A stretch of 64,000 bases of DNA. Origin: Bacillota bacterium (lineage in GTDB: Bacteria > Bacillota > Clostridia > Lachnospirales > Bianqueaceae). The notes beneath the pieces were generated by a model. The model had not been told where the DNA came from. It made no database searches and saw only the letters and a program-made list of their open reading frames with translations. Shown here one piece after another: positions 42,571 through 52,436 of this stretch; the first letter of the stretch is position 1, and each line of letters starts with the position of its first letter. The stretch lies in NCBI GenBank assembly GCA_017442735.1, contig JAFRZE010000003.1, positions 103,896-167,895 of the forward strand. Reading direction: 5' to 3'. Both the position numbers and the translations under genes were made by a program.

Positions 42571-45243
42571 ATGAACAACCGAATGAGTTTTTTGAATGAC
42601 CAAGCTGATTTCAGGATCCGTCGCCCGGAAGAGATCAGCTATCTTTATTTTCCGCTGGCCTCGGAAGTCGGACTGAAATCATCCGTCACGCCGCTGCTCG
42701 GCGGGGACGCGAAGATCACACAGAACAGTTTCCTGCTTTCACCGACGAGTTCCGAGAACCTTCATAACGACCGGTCGACACGCAATTTCTGGATCCGGAT
42801 CCAGGACCAGGCGGATGAGATGAAAGTCTGGTCGCTGACAGGCGCTTCCGCGAAGCAGGAAGCGGAGCGCTTTACGAAAGAACAGGAAGATTCCGAACGG
42901 ACCGCAGGATTGATGTGGCAGAATCTGAAGAGATTCGCACCCGGGCTTGGGATCGCAGGCGAAGTGACTTCCTTTATCCCGGTCAGGGACAACGCTGAGA
43001 TCCATATCGTCCGGCTGTTCAACACCTCTGAAAAGCCTCTCACATTCGACCTCGTCGCGGCGATCCCGATCTACGGGCGCAGCGCTGACAATATCCGGGA
43101 TCACCGGAACGTGACCTCCATGCTGCACCGGATCCATACAGGCACGTACGGAGTGGAGGTGAAACCCACCATGTCCTTTGATGAACGTGGGCACCAGCTG
43201 AACCGCCTGACCTATTATGTGCAGGGGACCATGGAAGATGGAGAGGCGCCGGTCGGCTTTTATCCCACGGTGCAGAGTTTTATCGGAGAAGGAGGGACAT
43301 TCACTCGTCCGAGAGCGGTCTATGAGGATCTGCCCTGTGTGGAAGAAGGAGAGAATCTTGCCGGAACGGAAGCGGTCGGAGGACTTCGGTTCGCGCCGGT
43401 GACGCTTTCTCCGAATACCGCCGTCTCGTATATCGTGATGGCCGGAATCGAGGAGGATCCGGAGAAGATCAGCGAAAAGATCGAACAGTTCGGGAACGCG
43501 GAAAAGGCCATGGCAGCGCTGGAGGAGACGAAAGCCTACTGGCAGGACAAAGTCAATATCCGCTATCAGAGCGGGAAGCCGGATTTCGACCGCTGGATGA
43601 GATGGGTGAGTTTTCAGCCGATCTTAAGACGCATTTTCGGATGCTCCTTCCTGCCGCATCATGACTACGGCCGGGGCGGAAGAGGCTGGCGGGATCTCTG
43701 GCAGGACTGCCTGTCTCTCGTACTGATGGATCCCGGCGAAGTCCGTTCCATGATCGTTTCCAATTACGGCGGTGTTCGGATAGACGGCACCAACGCGACG
43801 ATCATCGGAGACGGACAGGGAGAGTTTATCGCGGACCGCAACGGGATCAGCCGCGTGTGGATGGATCACGCCTACTGGCCGCTGATGACGACAAAACTGT
43901 ATATCGATCAGAGCGGTGATCTGGATGTTCTGCTGGAAGAAGCCCCGTATTTCAAAGACGCGATGGCGGTCCGGGGATTCGCTTCCGACGACGAATGGGT
44001 GCCGGAGCAGGGCTCCAATCAGCTGGACGCGGAAGGAAAACTGTATAAGGGAACCATCCTGGAGCATCTGCTGGTCCAGAATCTCTGCGCGTTTTACGAG
44101 GTCGGGGAACATGGCAACATTTTGCTTCGCGGAGCGGACTGGAATGACGCGCTGGATATGGCATCCAGGAACGGAGAGAGCGTGGCGTTCACCTTTGCCT
44201 ACGCGGGCAATCTGCGCGCTCTGGCGCAGCTGCTGAAACTGCTGAAAGAAAAGAAGGGTATAGAAGAAGTCACAATGCTGCAGGAGATGACGATGCTTCT
44301 GCATAAGGATCCGAGGTTCTATCTGAATCCGAAAGACAAGGAGATGCAGCTTCTGACCTATACCAGAAACTGCGCGCATACCGTCAGCGGATACCAGATC
44401 CAGGTACCGGTGGAAGAGCTGATCGAAGATCTCGAGATAAAGGCAGTTTCGATGGAAGAACATCTTCGAAAAGAGGAATGGCTTCCGGAAGGCTGGTACA
44501 ACAGTTACTATGATGATCACGCCAGGAGAGTCGAAGGCACATTCACAGACGATAAGGGTGAAGAAAACGTCCGGATGATGCTGACCGGGCAGGTATTCGC
44601 GATCATGTCGGGCATCGCGACGGAGGATCAGATCCGGTCGATCTGTGAGAACGCCGACCGATACCTGTATGATCCGGAAAACGGCGGTTATCGCCTGAAC
44701 ACGGATTTCCATGAGCTGAAGATGGATATGGGACGTATGTTCGGCTTTGCCTACGGAGAGAAGGAAAACGGCGCGGTCTTTTCCCATATGGCGGTCATGT
44801 ACGCGAACGCGCTTTACACGCGCGGATTCGCGAAAGAAGGATATAAGGTCCTGAAGGCTTTGTCCGATCAGGCGCTCGACTTTGAGAAGAGCCGGATCTA
44901 TCCGGGGCTTCCGGAATATTTCGATCAGACGGGAAGAGGCGTGTATCATTATCTTTCCGGGTCCGCCAGCTGGTATCTGATGACCGTCTTACGGGAACAG
45001 TACGGCATCCAGTCGAACCTGGGCGATCTGATCCTGAAGCCCCAGCTGCAGAAAGAACAGTTCGACCAGGAAGGGAAGGCTTCCGTACGTTTCGTCTTCG
45101 CGGGAAAACCGGTCACGGTAGTCTACCAGCTCGGAGAAAAAGAAGAACCGACCGGAAAGGAAGAAGGTTACCGCATCCCGAGAAGTGAGATCGAAGCGTT
45201 CCCGGAAGAGGGCGGACAGATCGTGATCGATTTATCTTTATAA
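42571..45243 (+). CDS. GH94 glycoside phosphorylase (cellobiose phosphorylase-like)
   Basis: 890 residues. The N-terminal super-sandwich domain (SFLLSPTSSENLHNDRSTRN) is followed by the (alpha/alpha)6 barrel with YGRGGRGWRDLWQDCLSLVL, the phosphate-site type sequence of GH94, and GADWNDALDM at residues 522-531, whose DWND Asp is the general acid of the family. Members split beta-linked gluco-oligosaccharides with phosphate to a sugar 1-phosphate, saving ATP. Length and sequence do not tell cellobiose, laminaribiose or cellobionate specificity. It ends 18 bp before a GH3 glucosidase on the same strand, so hydrolysis and phosphorolysis of beta-glucosides are combined. Confidence 0.85.
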   Translation: MNNRMSFLNDQADFRIRRPEEISYLYFPLASEVGLKSSVTPLLGGDAKITQNSFLLSPTSSENLHNDRSTRNFWIRIQDQADEMKVWSLTGASAKQEAERFTKEQEDSERTAGLMWQNLKRFAPGLGIAGEVTSFIPVRDNAEIHIVRLFNTSEKPLTFDLVAAIPIYGRSADNIRDHRNVTSMLHRIHTGTYGVEVKPTMSFDERGHQLNRLTYYVQGTMEDGEAPVGFYPTVQSFIGEGGTFTRPRAVYEDLPCVEEGENLAGTEAVGGLRFAPVTLSPNTAVSYIVMAGIEEDPEKISEKIEQFGNAEKAMAALEETKAYWQDKVNIRYQSGKPDFDRWMRWVSFQPILRRIFGCSFLPHHDYGRGGRGWRDLWQDCLSLVLMDPGEVRSMIVSNYGGVRIDGTNATIIGDGQGEFIADRNGISRVWMDHAYWPLMTTKLYIDQSGDLDVLLEEAPYFKDAMAVRGFASDDEWVPEQGSNQLDAEGKLYKGTILEHLLVQNLCAFYEVGEHGNILLRGADWNDALDMASRNGESVAFTFAYAGNLRALAQLLKLLKEKKGIEEVTMLQEMTMLLHKDPRFYLNPKDKEMQLLTYTRNCAHTVSGYQIQVPVEELIEDLEIKAVSMEEHLRKEEWLPEGWYNSYYDDHARRVEGTFTDDKGEENVRMMLTGQVFAIMSGIATEDQIRSICENADRYLYDPENGGYRLNTDFHELKMDMGRMFGFAYGEKENGAVFSHMAVMYANALYTRGFAKEGYKVLKALSDQALDFEKSRIYPGLPEYFDQTGRGVYHYLSGSASWYLMTVLREQYGIQSNLGDLILKPQLQKEQFDQEGKASVRFVFAGKPVTVVYQLGEKEEPTGKEEGYRIPRSEIEAFPEEGGQIVIDLSL

Positions 45244-45261
45244 CACACAGGAGGAAGGGCA

Positions 45262-48207
45262 ATGAAATATCCGAAATATATCGAGCTTTCTGATCTGAAA
45301 AAGGAATCCGATGAGATCCTGAGCCGAAAGGTCAAGGCGCTTCTGGAAGCCATGACAGAGGAGGAAAAGCTGGATCTTTGTCACGGACATCAGAATCCGG
45401 AAGGCATGCAGGTGGCCAACGCCGGATATCTGCCGGGGATCGCGCGCCTGGGCGTGCCGGAGATCCGGATGTATGACGGGCCGGCCGGTGTAACTTCCGT
45501 CTATGAAACGACCGGTCTGCCGGTACAGGAAATGCTGGCATCCTCCTGGGATCCGGAACTGGCCTACCGCTACGGCAAGGTCGAGGGAAGTGAAAACTAT
45601 GCGATCTCCGGCAATACGCAGCTGGGTTCTCAATATGACGTGGTCCGTGTACCGCAGTTCGGACGGGATAAGGACATGCTGGGAGAAGACCCTTTTCTTG
45701 TGACTTCGCTGGCGGTCCCGGAGACAAAAGGGATCCAGGACCAGGGAGCTGTCGCGACATTAAAGCATTTCGGCGTTGCCTCGATCGGTACCGACATGCA
45801 GAACGCGGCGGATCAGCTGGTGGATGAGCAGACGCTGCACGAGATCGTTTTCCCGCCGTTTGAGGCGGCGGCGAAGGAAGGCCGCGCCGGGGCCTTCATG
45901 TGCTGCTATAACAAGTTCAACGGGGCTTATTCTTCTGCGAACGTCTACGCGCAGAAAAAGGTCCTGAGGGATATGTGGGGCTATCAGGGCTATGTCATGT
46001 CGGACTGGGGCGCCAATCACGGCCTTACGACCGCCAAAGGCATGGACATGGAGATGCCGAACGGTGCGTATAATTCCAATGAACGGATCCTGAAAGGCAT
46101 AGAAAAAGGGCGACTTGATTGGGATGACGTGAATGCGGCCGCGGCGCATGTGCTTTACGGCTTCGGGATGGCCGGCTATCTTTCCCTGGTAGAACTGGAT
46201 GAAAACGGAAAGGTCAAAGAAGAAAAAGGACGCACGGAACCGATCCGGATGAAAGATCGCTATACCGACTGTGTGAAGGCCGGTCTTCTGAATGATAACG
46301 CGAAGATCTGTCTGGAGATCGCCAGGAAAGGCGCCGTCCTGTTGAAAAACGAAAACGAAGTGCTGCCGCTTCGTCCGGATGATTATACCAACGATCAGTC
46401 TGTCGCGATGATCGGACTGGGAGCGGTGAAACTGCTGTCCGGATCCGGTCAGGAAAGAAGCTACGGGCGGATCTCCCGGATGAAAGCGCCGGCACAGGAG
46501 CTGAAGCGCCTGGCCGGAAAAGATGCCAACGTGCTTTCCGCGGTCGGTCTGGACTTTTTCGGAGAGACGATCCCGGCGGAGGCCTTCTGGCAGGATGAAG
46601 CGATGACCGAACACGGTCTTGTAAGAACCTACGGAGTCGATGAGAGTAACGCGGAGATCTCGCCGTTCCTGGCGATGATCCTGGCGAAAAAAGAAAAGGA
46701 GAAAGAACAGCCGCCGGAGGATATGGCCGCTATGATGGGCGGAGGCGGCAAGGAATTCAAGGGCGTCGCCTCGTCCGATGATGAGGAAGATGAGCCGATC
46801 GACTTTATTCCGAATCTGGGAAGTCCGCTTGTAGGCGGTATGGCAGGGTATGAGACCGGCAGTTTCTGTGGCGTGGATGAGAAGATCGATTTTACCGTCG
46901 GCACTTCGGACGGGAAGATCAATCAGAACTATAAAAACGCGGGAGACGGTACGGCTTTTGTGAAGGGCAGCGCCTATACCTGGGACAGTTTCCTGACCGT
47001 TCCGGAGAACGGTGAGTATACCCTGATCCTGCAGGCGATCGGAGGTAATACCGTTTTCCGTATCAAACGGGAAGATAAGTATGAGACGATCGGCTCCACC
47101 GAACTTCGGGAAGGCGCTCAGTGGCCCTGGGGTTCTCTGTGCGCGACGGAGGAAGGCATGGAGATCCACGGTTCCAACCTGTATCTTGAAGCGGGTAAAG
47201 CGTATCCGATCCGTATCTGTGCCAACGCGGTCCTGAAGCAGAAAGATCTGCAGATTCGTCTTTCCTGGATCACCCCAAAGAAGCGGAAAGCTGACTGGGA
47301 TGAAGCCCTGGAAATCGCCGCGAGAGCCGAAAAAGTCGTCTTTTTCCTGACCGAAGATTATCATTTCCCCGCGATGGGAGAACATGTCATGTTCGCGGGT
47401 CTTGGAAGCAACCTGCCATCCATGGAGATCCCCGCGGATCAGATGAAACTGCTTCGGGCGGTGAAGGATGTGATGCAGCCGGAAGCGAAACTGATCATTG
47501 TTCATAACAACGGTCAGCTCTACGCGCTGGGCGAGGCGGAAGAAATGGCGGATGCGCTGCTGAATGTCTGGTTCCCCGGACAGGAAGGCGGTCAGGCCGC
47601 GGCAGAGATCCTGCTTGGCATCACGAATCCGTCCGGCAAGATGCCGCTGACGATCCCGAAAAAAGATTCTGATACACTGGTGACAGATACACAGGAGCAC
47701 AGGGAGAGACGGTACCTTGGGTACTGGAAAGACGGAAAGCAGTATGTCGATTATGATGAAGGTATTTTCTGCGGTTATCGGTGGTATGATCAGCAGGATG
47801 TGAAACCGCTGTATTCGTTCGGTCATGGACTGAGCTATACCGAATTTTCCTATTCTGACCTTGCGGTCGACGGAAGGACCGTCACCTTATCTGTGACCAA
47901 TACCGGCAAGGCCTCCGGTACGGAGATCGTTCAGATCTATCTGGGCGCGGGAGCAGTACCGGAAGGGATCCAGATGGCGAAAAAGCAGCTTTGCGGGTTT
48001 GTCCGGCTGGAAGACCTTGCGCCGGGTGAGAAACGGACCGTTTCGGTGACCATTCCCGATAGAGCTTTCTGTTACTGGGATCCTTCCAAAGAATTGATCC
48101 TGCGTGCTGACGGGACCAGAGACAAATGGACAGAGACCGTCGGAAAGAGGGAAGTGTTCGCGGGACCTTCCTCAGACAAACTGTTCCTGTGCGGCTGTGC
48201 GGACTGA
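45262..48207 (+). CDS. GH3 beta-glucosidase with canonical domain order and probable PA14 insert
   Basis: 981 residues, no signal peptide. The catalytic barrel comes first (LGVPEIRMYDGPAGVTSVYE, TLKHFGVAS, GYQGYVMSDWGANHG with Asp248 as nucleophile). The sandwich domain then starts at about residue 350 (ARKGAVLLKNENEVLPLRPD) and is interrupted at about 490-680 by a beta domain (GSAYTWDSFLTVPENGEYTL, NTVFRIKRED) that looks like a PA14 carbohydrate-binding insert. The fibronectin-III-like end is SGTEIVQIYLGAGAVPEG. Such inserts are known in GH3 glucosidases that accept beta-1,2 or beta-1,3 glucosides. AGGAGGAAG precedes the ATG. Confidence 0.9.
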   Translation: MKYPKYIELSDLKKESDEILSRKVKALLEAMTEEEKLDLCHGHQNPEGMQVANAGYLPGIARLGVPEIRMYDGPAGVTSVYETTGLPVQEMLASSWDPELAYRYGKVEGSENYAISGNTQLGSQYDVVRVPQFGRDKDMLGEDPFLVTSLAVPETKGIQDQGAVATLKHFGVASIGTDMQNAADQLVDEQTLHEIVFPPFEAAAKEGRAGAFMCCYNKFNGAYSSANVYAQKKVLRDMWGYQGYVMSDWGANHGLTTAKGMDMEMPNGAYNSNERILKGIEKGRLDWDDVNAAAAHVLYGFGMAGYLSLVELDENGKVKEEKGRTEPIRMKDRYTDCVKAGLLNDNAKICLEIARKGAVLLKNENEVLPLRPDDYTNDQSVAMIGLGAVKLLSGSGQERSYGRISRMKAPAQELKRLAGKDANVLSAVGLDFFGETIPAEAFWQDEAMTEHGLVRTYGVDESNAEISPFLAMILAKKEKEKEQPPEDMAAMMGGGGKEFKGVASSDDEEDEPIDFIPNLGSPLVGGMAGYETGSFCGVDEKIDFTVGTSDGKINQNYKNAGDGTAFVKGSAYTWDSFLTVPENGEYTLILQAIGGNTVFRIKREDKYETIGSTELREGAQWPWGSLCATEEGMEIHGSNLYLEAGKAYPIRICANAVLKQKDLQIRLSWITPKKRKADWDEALEIAARAEKVVFFLTEDYHFPAMGEHVMFAGLGSNLPSMEIPADQMKLLRAVKDVMQPEAKLIIVHNNGQLYALGEAEEMADALLNVWFPGQEGGQAAAEILLGITNPSGKMPLTIPKKDSDTLVTDTQEHRERRYLGYWKDGKQYVDYDEGIFCGYRWYDQQDVKPLYSFGHGLSYTEFSYSDLAVDGRTVTLSVTNTGKASGTEIVQIYLGAGAVPEGIQMAKKQLCGFVRLEDLAPGEKRTVSVTIPDRAFCYWDPSKELILRADGTRDKWTETVGKREVFAGPSSDKLFLCGCAD

Positions 48208-48229
48208 ATGGAAAAAACGTTGCTATTTA

Positions 48230-48270
48230 CAACTATTTTAGTTGCATTCAGCAACTAAATGCGGTATAAT
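48230..48270 (+). promoter_or_regulatory. MarR operon promoter with two overlapping palindromic operators
   Basis: TTGCAT (48242-48247), a 17-bp spacer and TATAAT (48265-48270) make a near-consensus promoter. CAACTA-TTT-TAGTTG (48230-48244) and AGTTGC-ATTCA-GCAACT (48240-48256) are two perfect palindromes that share the half site TAGTTG over the -35 box. This is the expected site for the MarR protein encoded next. Confidence 0.75.
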
Positions 48271-48271
48271 A

Positions 48272-48308
48272 TGTCAGGTTAATTCAAATGATGAAAGTGA
48301 GCCTGACA
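48272..48308 (+). promoter_or_regulatory. Leader inverted repeat in front of the MarR start codon
   Basis: TGTCAGG (48272-48278) and CCTGACA (48302-48308) are exact complements. The right arm ends two bases before ATG 48311 and the weak RBS (GAAAGTGAG, 48293-48301) lies in the loop, so the leader could influence translation. The predicted transcription start is close to the left arm, so it may be only partly transcribed. Confidence 0.45.
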
Positions 48309-48310
48309 AC

Positions 48311-48772
48311 ATGCAGCACAGCGAACTTGGCAATATCCTTCGCGTCGGAAGATGTTTCGATATTTTCCGGCGTCAGCAAATGAACAATCTTGACTTACAT
48401 CCTGGCCTCACCCTTCTTCTCGGACATATCTGCCGAAATGAAGGGTGCAGCCAGGAGTTTTTAGTGGAAAAAGTCTGTCTCGATAAGACGACGGTCGCGC
48501 ATCATCTGGCCAGACTGGAGGAGAAGGGCTATATCGAACGCAAGATCTCCAGTCAGGACGCCAGAGTACGGCTGGTCTATCCGACCGAAAAGGCTCGGGC
48601 GATCTATCCGCAGATCCACGAATCCTACAACATCTTTCATGAGCATCTGCTCGACGGTCTTTCGGAAGAAGACCGCAGAGAAGTGGCGCGGCTTTCCGAT
48701 CTTCTCTATCAGAACGCGCTGAAACTGGTGAAAGAAGGACAAAAGACGTCCGGAAAGGAGGTAAACGCATGA
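48311..48772 (+). CDS. MarR family transcriptional regulator
   Basis: 153 residues with the MarR winged helix: LTLLLGHICRNEGCSQEFLV, EKVCLDKTTVAHHLARLEEK, GYIERKISSQDARVRLVYPT with the wing sequence D-x-R. Flanking helices give the dimer interface. ATG 48311 starts the conserved part and comes after the promoter; an earlier in-frame ATG at 48242 lies inside the promoter. The stop overlaps the first ABC exporter gene by 4 bp (ATGA). It probably represses this operon until a toxic compound binds. Confidence 0.9.
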   Translation: MQHSELGNILRVGRCFDIFRRQQMNNLDLHPGLTLLLGHICRNEGCSQEFLVEKVCLDKTTVAHHLARLEEKGYIERKISSQDARVRLVYPTEKARAIYPQIHESYNIFHEHLLDGLSEEDRREVARLSDLLYQNALKLVKEGQKTSGKEVNA

Positions 48773-50631
48773 AACTGCTGATCCGCAGCATCAAGCCCTA
48801 TATGGGCGCTTTCTGGCTGGCGATCTTCCTGAAGTTCCTCGGGACAGCCAGTGAACTGCTCCTTCCTTATATCCTGGAACACATGGTGGACCATGTAGTC
48901 CCCTCCAAAAACCTGACGCTGGTCATTGCCTGGGGCCTTCTGATGTTCGTCGCGGCCGTCCTTTGCCGGACCTTCAACGTACAGGCCAACCGGCGCGCGA
49001 TCTTCAACGCGCATAATGTCAGCTATGACGTCCGGCAGGCGCTTTTTGAGAAGACGGCCAATCTTTCCGGCAAACAGTTCGACGGCTTTGGCCTTCCGAG
49101 TCTGATCAGCCGGATGACATCGGACAGCTATAATGTGCAGCAGGCCGTCCAGCAGTTCCAGACGCTCTGTGTGCGCGCACCGATCATGCTGGTCGGCGGT
49201 GTGTTCTTTACCCTTACGATGGACTGGAAACTGTCGCTGATCCTTATCCTGATGATCCCGTTTCTGCTGGCGGTGGTCCTGTATGTATCTTCTCACGGTA
49301 TCCCGCTCTTTACCAAAGTACAGCAGCGACTGGATACGGTCGTACGGATCATGCGTGAGAATATCACGGGTATCCGCGTCGTCAAGGCGCTTTCCAAGTC
49401 GGATTATGAGATCCGTCGTTTCGGCGAAGCGAATGACGCAATGATGAAAAGCGATATCCATGCCAGTCAGATCATGGCGATCCCGTGGCCTTTTATGCAG
49501 ATGAGTCTGAATATCGGTCTGGTCCTGGTCATCATTATCGGCGCCAGACGAGTGAACGCGGGCGAGATGCAGCCCGGCGTCATCCTGGCTTTCCTTACCT
49601 ATTTCAACATGATCACCATGGGCGTCATGGGACTGAACCGTATCTTCATGTCGATCTCCCGTGCGAGCGCCAGCGCGAACCGTATCGACCTGGTCCTGCA
49701 GACCGAGATCGATCAGACCATCCTTTCCGAGGATGAAGTCGAAAAGCCTTCGGGCGATGAATTCATCCGGTTCGAACATGTGACCTTTACTTATGAATCC
49801 GGCGAGGAACCGCCGGAGACCATTTCCCTGGAAAAAGGAAAAGCGGATTTTAAGATCTCCGAGCAGGCCGCCGAATTTGCCGGCGGGGAGAGGGAGATGG
49901 CGCTCACGGATGTCAGCTTTGAGATCCGGAAGGGCGAATCGCTCGGTATCATCGGACCGACCGGCTGCGGCAAGACGACCATCATCAATCTGCTGATGCG
50001 GTTCTACGATGTCGATCCGAAGACCGGCTGCAGCGGCGCGGTCTATGTGGACGGCCGGGATGTCAGGACTTATGACCGGGATGAACTGCGAAGGAAATTC
50101 GGCGTTGTCTTCCAGAATGATACGATCTTCCAGGATACGCTGAGAGAGAATATCAACTTCGGCCGGGGGCTTTCCGAAGAACAGATCCGGCAGGCGGTGG
50201 AGGATGCCATGGCCGCCGAATATATCGACGGACTGGATGACGGGCTGGAGCATGAGGCCGCTATCAAAGGCGCGAACCTTTCCGGCGGTCAGAAGCAGCG
50301 GCTGCTGGTCGCCAGAGCCCTCGCGAACGATCCGGAGATCCTGATCCTGGATGACAGCTCCAGCGCGCTGGACTATAAGACCGATGCATCGATGAGAAAA
50401 GCCATTAATGCGCATCATAAGGACTCTACGACGATCATGATTGCACAGCGTGTTTCAAGCATTATGAATATGACGAAGATCCTGGTGATGGATAACGGAC
50501 GAGTGATCGGCTACGGTACCCATCAGGAACTTCTGGAGTCCTGCCCGGATTACCGTTCCATCTACGAAATTCAAATGGAAAGCGGTCTCGCGGCTTCACA
50601 AATAGAAACAGTGAAAGGAGGACAGAGCTGA
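48769..50631 (+). CDS. ABC exporter half-transporter A (degenerate catalytic site)
   Basis: 620 residues: six membrane helices (residues 15-300) fused to a nucleotide-binding domain with Walker A GPTGCGKTTIINLL, signature LSGGQKQRL and Walker B LILDDSS. The catalytic glutamate after Walker B is Asp here, while the partner keeps Glu, which is the asymmetry of heterodimeric exporters such as BmrCD and TM287/288. A loop of about 35 extra residues (ETISLEKGKADFKISEQ) sits just before the Walker A subdomain. Translation is coupled to marR (4-bp overlap) and to the next gene (1-bp overlap). Expected role: export of drugs, lipids or peptides. Confidence 0.92.
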   Translation: MKLLIRSIKPYMGAFWLAIFLKFLGTASELLLPYILEHMVDHVVPSKNLTLVIAWGLLMFVAAVLCRTFNVQANRRAIFNAHNVSYDVRQALFEKTANLSGKQFDGFGLPSLISRMTSDSYNVQQAVQQFQTLCVRAPIMLVGGVFFTLTMDWKLSLILILMIPFLLAVVLYVSSHGIPLFTKVQQRLDTVVRIMRENITGIRVVKALSKSDYEIRRFGEANDAMMKSDIHASQIMAIPWPFMQMSLNIGLVLVIIIGARRVNAGEMQPGVILAFLTYFNMITMGVMGLNRIFMSISRASASANRIDLVLQTEIDQTILSEDEVEKPSGDEFIRFEHVTFTYESGEEPPETISLEKGKADFKISEQAAEFAGGEREMALTDVSFEIRKGESLGIIGPTGCGKTTIINLLMRFYDVDPKTGCSGAVYVDGRDVRTYDRDELRRKFGVVFQNDTIFQDTLRENINFGRGLSEEQIRQAVEDAMAAEYIDGLDDGLEHEAAIKGANLSGGQKQRLLVARALANDPEILILDDSSSALDYKTDASMRKAINAHHKDSTTIMIAQRVSSIMNMTKILVMDNGRVIGYGTHQELLESCPDYRSIYEIQMESGLAASQIETVKGGQS

Positions 50632-52406
50632 TGCCGCCAAGAGGTGATCGTGGAAAGAAGGAAAAACCGAAGGACGCGAAAGGCGCCCTGAAGCGTATCC
50701 TCAGCTATCTGATGGTATACAAGTATGTGGTCCTCCTGTTGATCCTGGCTACGTTCCTCAGCAACCTGGGCAACCTGATGGGACCGAACTTCGCCGGTAA
50801 GGCGATCGACGCGGCCAGCGCCGGCAAAGGGATGGTCGAGATGCCGCTGGTCGTTCACTACGCGCTTTTGATGCTGGCGTTCTATGTCGGCGGCTCGCTG
50901 CTGAATTTCCTGGTCAGTATCGGTATGATGCGGGTCGGCCGGAAGATCGCCCGCAATATGCGACGGGATGTTTTCGCCAAGCTGCAGAAACTGCCGGTCG
51001 GCTATTTCGATAAGAATCTGGCCGGTGATATTATCAGCCGTGTCTCCTACGATATCGATGTCGTGACGATGTCCCTTTCCGCGGATGTCGTGCAGATCGT
51101 CACCAGCCTTGTGACGGTAGTGGGAAGCTTTATCATGATGTGTACGATCTCGCTTCCGCTGGTGGCCTGCATGGCCTTTACGATCCCGGCTTCGATCCTT
51201 TTCACCAAATATCGCGGAAAGAAAACCAGGCCGCTGTACTCCAAGAGAAGTGCCGCCTATGGTCAGATGAACGGCTTTACCGAGGAGATGTTCTCGGGAC
51301 AGAAGACGATCCTGGCCTACGCGCATGAAAAGCAGGTCTGTGAGAATTTCAGCCGTATCAATCATCAGGCGGCGGACGCCTATAACGCGGCGGACGGCAT
51401 GGGTATGACCATGGGTCCGACGGTCGGTATGCTGAATAATATCGGCCTGGCGGCGATCGGCATGGGTGGCGCCATCATGTACATGTTCGGGATCGTATCG
51501 CTGGGCCAGATCTCCAGCTTCATCCTGTACAGCCGTAAATTCAGCGGCCCGATCAACGAGATCGCGAACATCATCAACGAGATCTACAGCGCCTTGGCCG
51601 CTTCCGAGCGGGTATTCCAGCTGCTGGATCAGCCGGAGGAGATCGCCGATATCTACGGCGCGATCGAGCTGGATGATGTGAAGGGCGACGTCGAGGCGGA
51701 TCATGTGAACTTCGGATATGATCCCGGCAAGACGATCCTGCATGATTTCAATCTGAAGGCGGAACCGGGCCAGACGGTAGCCATCGTCGGCCATACCGGC
51801 GCCGGTAAAACGACCATGATCAATCTGCTGATGCGTTTCTATGATCCGGATACCGGGAAGATCCTGGTAGACGGACGGGACCAGAAGAGCTATACTATGA
51901 AGAGCCTTAGGAAGAGTTACGCGATGGTATTGCAGGATACCTGGGTCTTTGCCGGAACGATCTATGACAATATCGCGTACGGCAAGGAAGGCGCGACGAT
52001 GGAAGAAGTGGTGGCAGCCGCGAAGGCAGCGCGTATCCATAACTACATCATGAAGCTGCCGCAGGGCTACCAGACGCATATCTCCGAGGATGGAGGCAAT
52101 ATCAGTAAAGGACAGAAACAGTTGTTGACCATCGCCCGTGCGATGCTGTACAATACGCATATGCTGATCCTCGATGAAGCGACCTCGAATGTTGATACAT
52201 CGACGGAACGGCAGGTACAGAAAGCCATGCGCTCGCTGATGAAGGGCAAGACCTGTTTCGTCATCGCGCACCGTTTGTCTACGATCCAGAACGCGGACAA
52301 GATCCTCGTCATGGAACACGGTGACGTGGTAGAGCAGGGAACGCACGATACGCTCATGGCGGCGCACGGAACCTATTACCGACTGTACGCGAGTCAGTTT
52401 GATTAA
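50631..52406 (+). CDS. ABC exporter half-transporter B (catalytic partner)
   Basis: 591 residues: six membrane helices and a nucleotide-binding domain with Walker A GHTGAGKTTMINLL and Walker B MLILDEATS with the catalytic Glu. Its signature loop reads ISKGQKQLL instead of LSGGQ. That matches the partner's missing Glu: the site built from partner Walker motifs and this signature is the inactive one, and the other is active. The N-terminus (PPRGDRGKKEKPKDAKGALK) is basic and cytoplasmic. The start overlaps the previous stop (TGATG). It ends 30 bp before a SpoIIE-type phosphatase. Confidence 0.92.
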   Translation: MPPRGDRGKKEKPKDAKGALKRILSYLMVYKYVVLLLILATFLSNLGNLMGPNFAGKAIDAASAGKGMVEMPLVVHYALLMLAFYVGGSLLNFLVSIGMMRVGRKIARNMRRDVFAKLQKLPVGYFDKNLAGDIISRVSYDIDVVTMSLSADVVQIVTSLVTVVGSFIMMCTISLPLVACMAFTIPASILFTKYRGKKTRPLYSKRSAAYGQMNGFTEEMFSGQKTILAYAHEKQVCENFSRINHQAADAYNAADGMGMTMGPTVGMLNNIGLAAIGMGGAIMYMFGIVSLGQISSFILYSRKFSGPINEIANIINEIYSALAASERVFQLLDQPEEIADIYGAIELDDVKGDVEADHVNFGYDPGKTILHDFNLKAEPGQTVAIVGHTGAGKTTMINLLMRFYDPDTGKILVDGRDQKSYTMKSLRKSYAMVLQDTWVFAGTIYDNIAYGKEGATMEEVVAAAKAARIHNYIMKLPQGYQTHISEDGGNISKGQKQLLTIARAMLYNTHMLILDEATSNVDTSTERQVQKAMRSLMKGKTCFVIAHRLSTIQNADKILVMEHGDVVEQGTHDTLMAAHGTYYRLYASQFD

Positions 52407-52436
52407 TAGCGTTCAGTCCCGTTCAAAGGAACTGTA

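Noticed and set aside
48242..48310. MarR start codon at 48242
   Set aside because: This ATG lies in the -35 region and operator; the first 23 residues would have no family counterpart. ATG 48311 starts the conserved fold.
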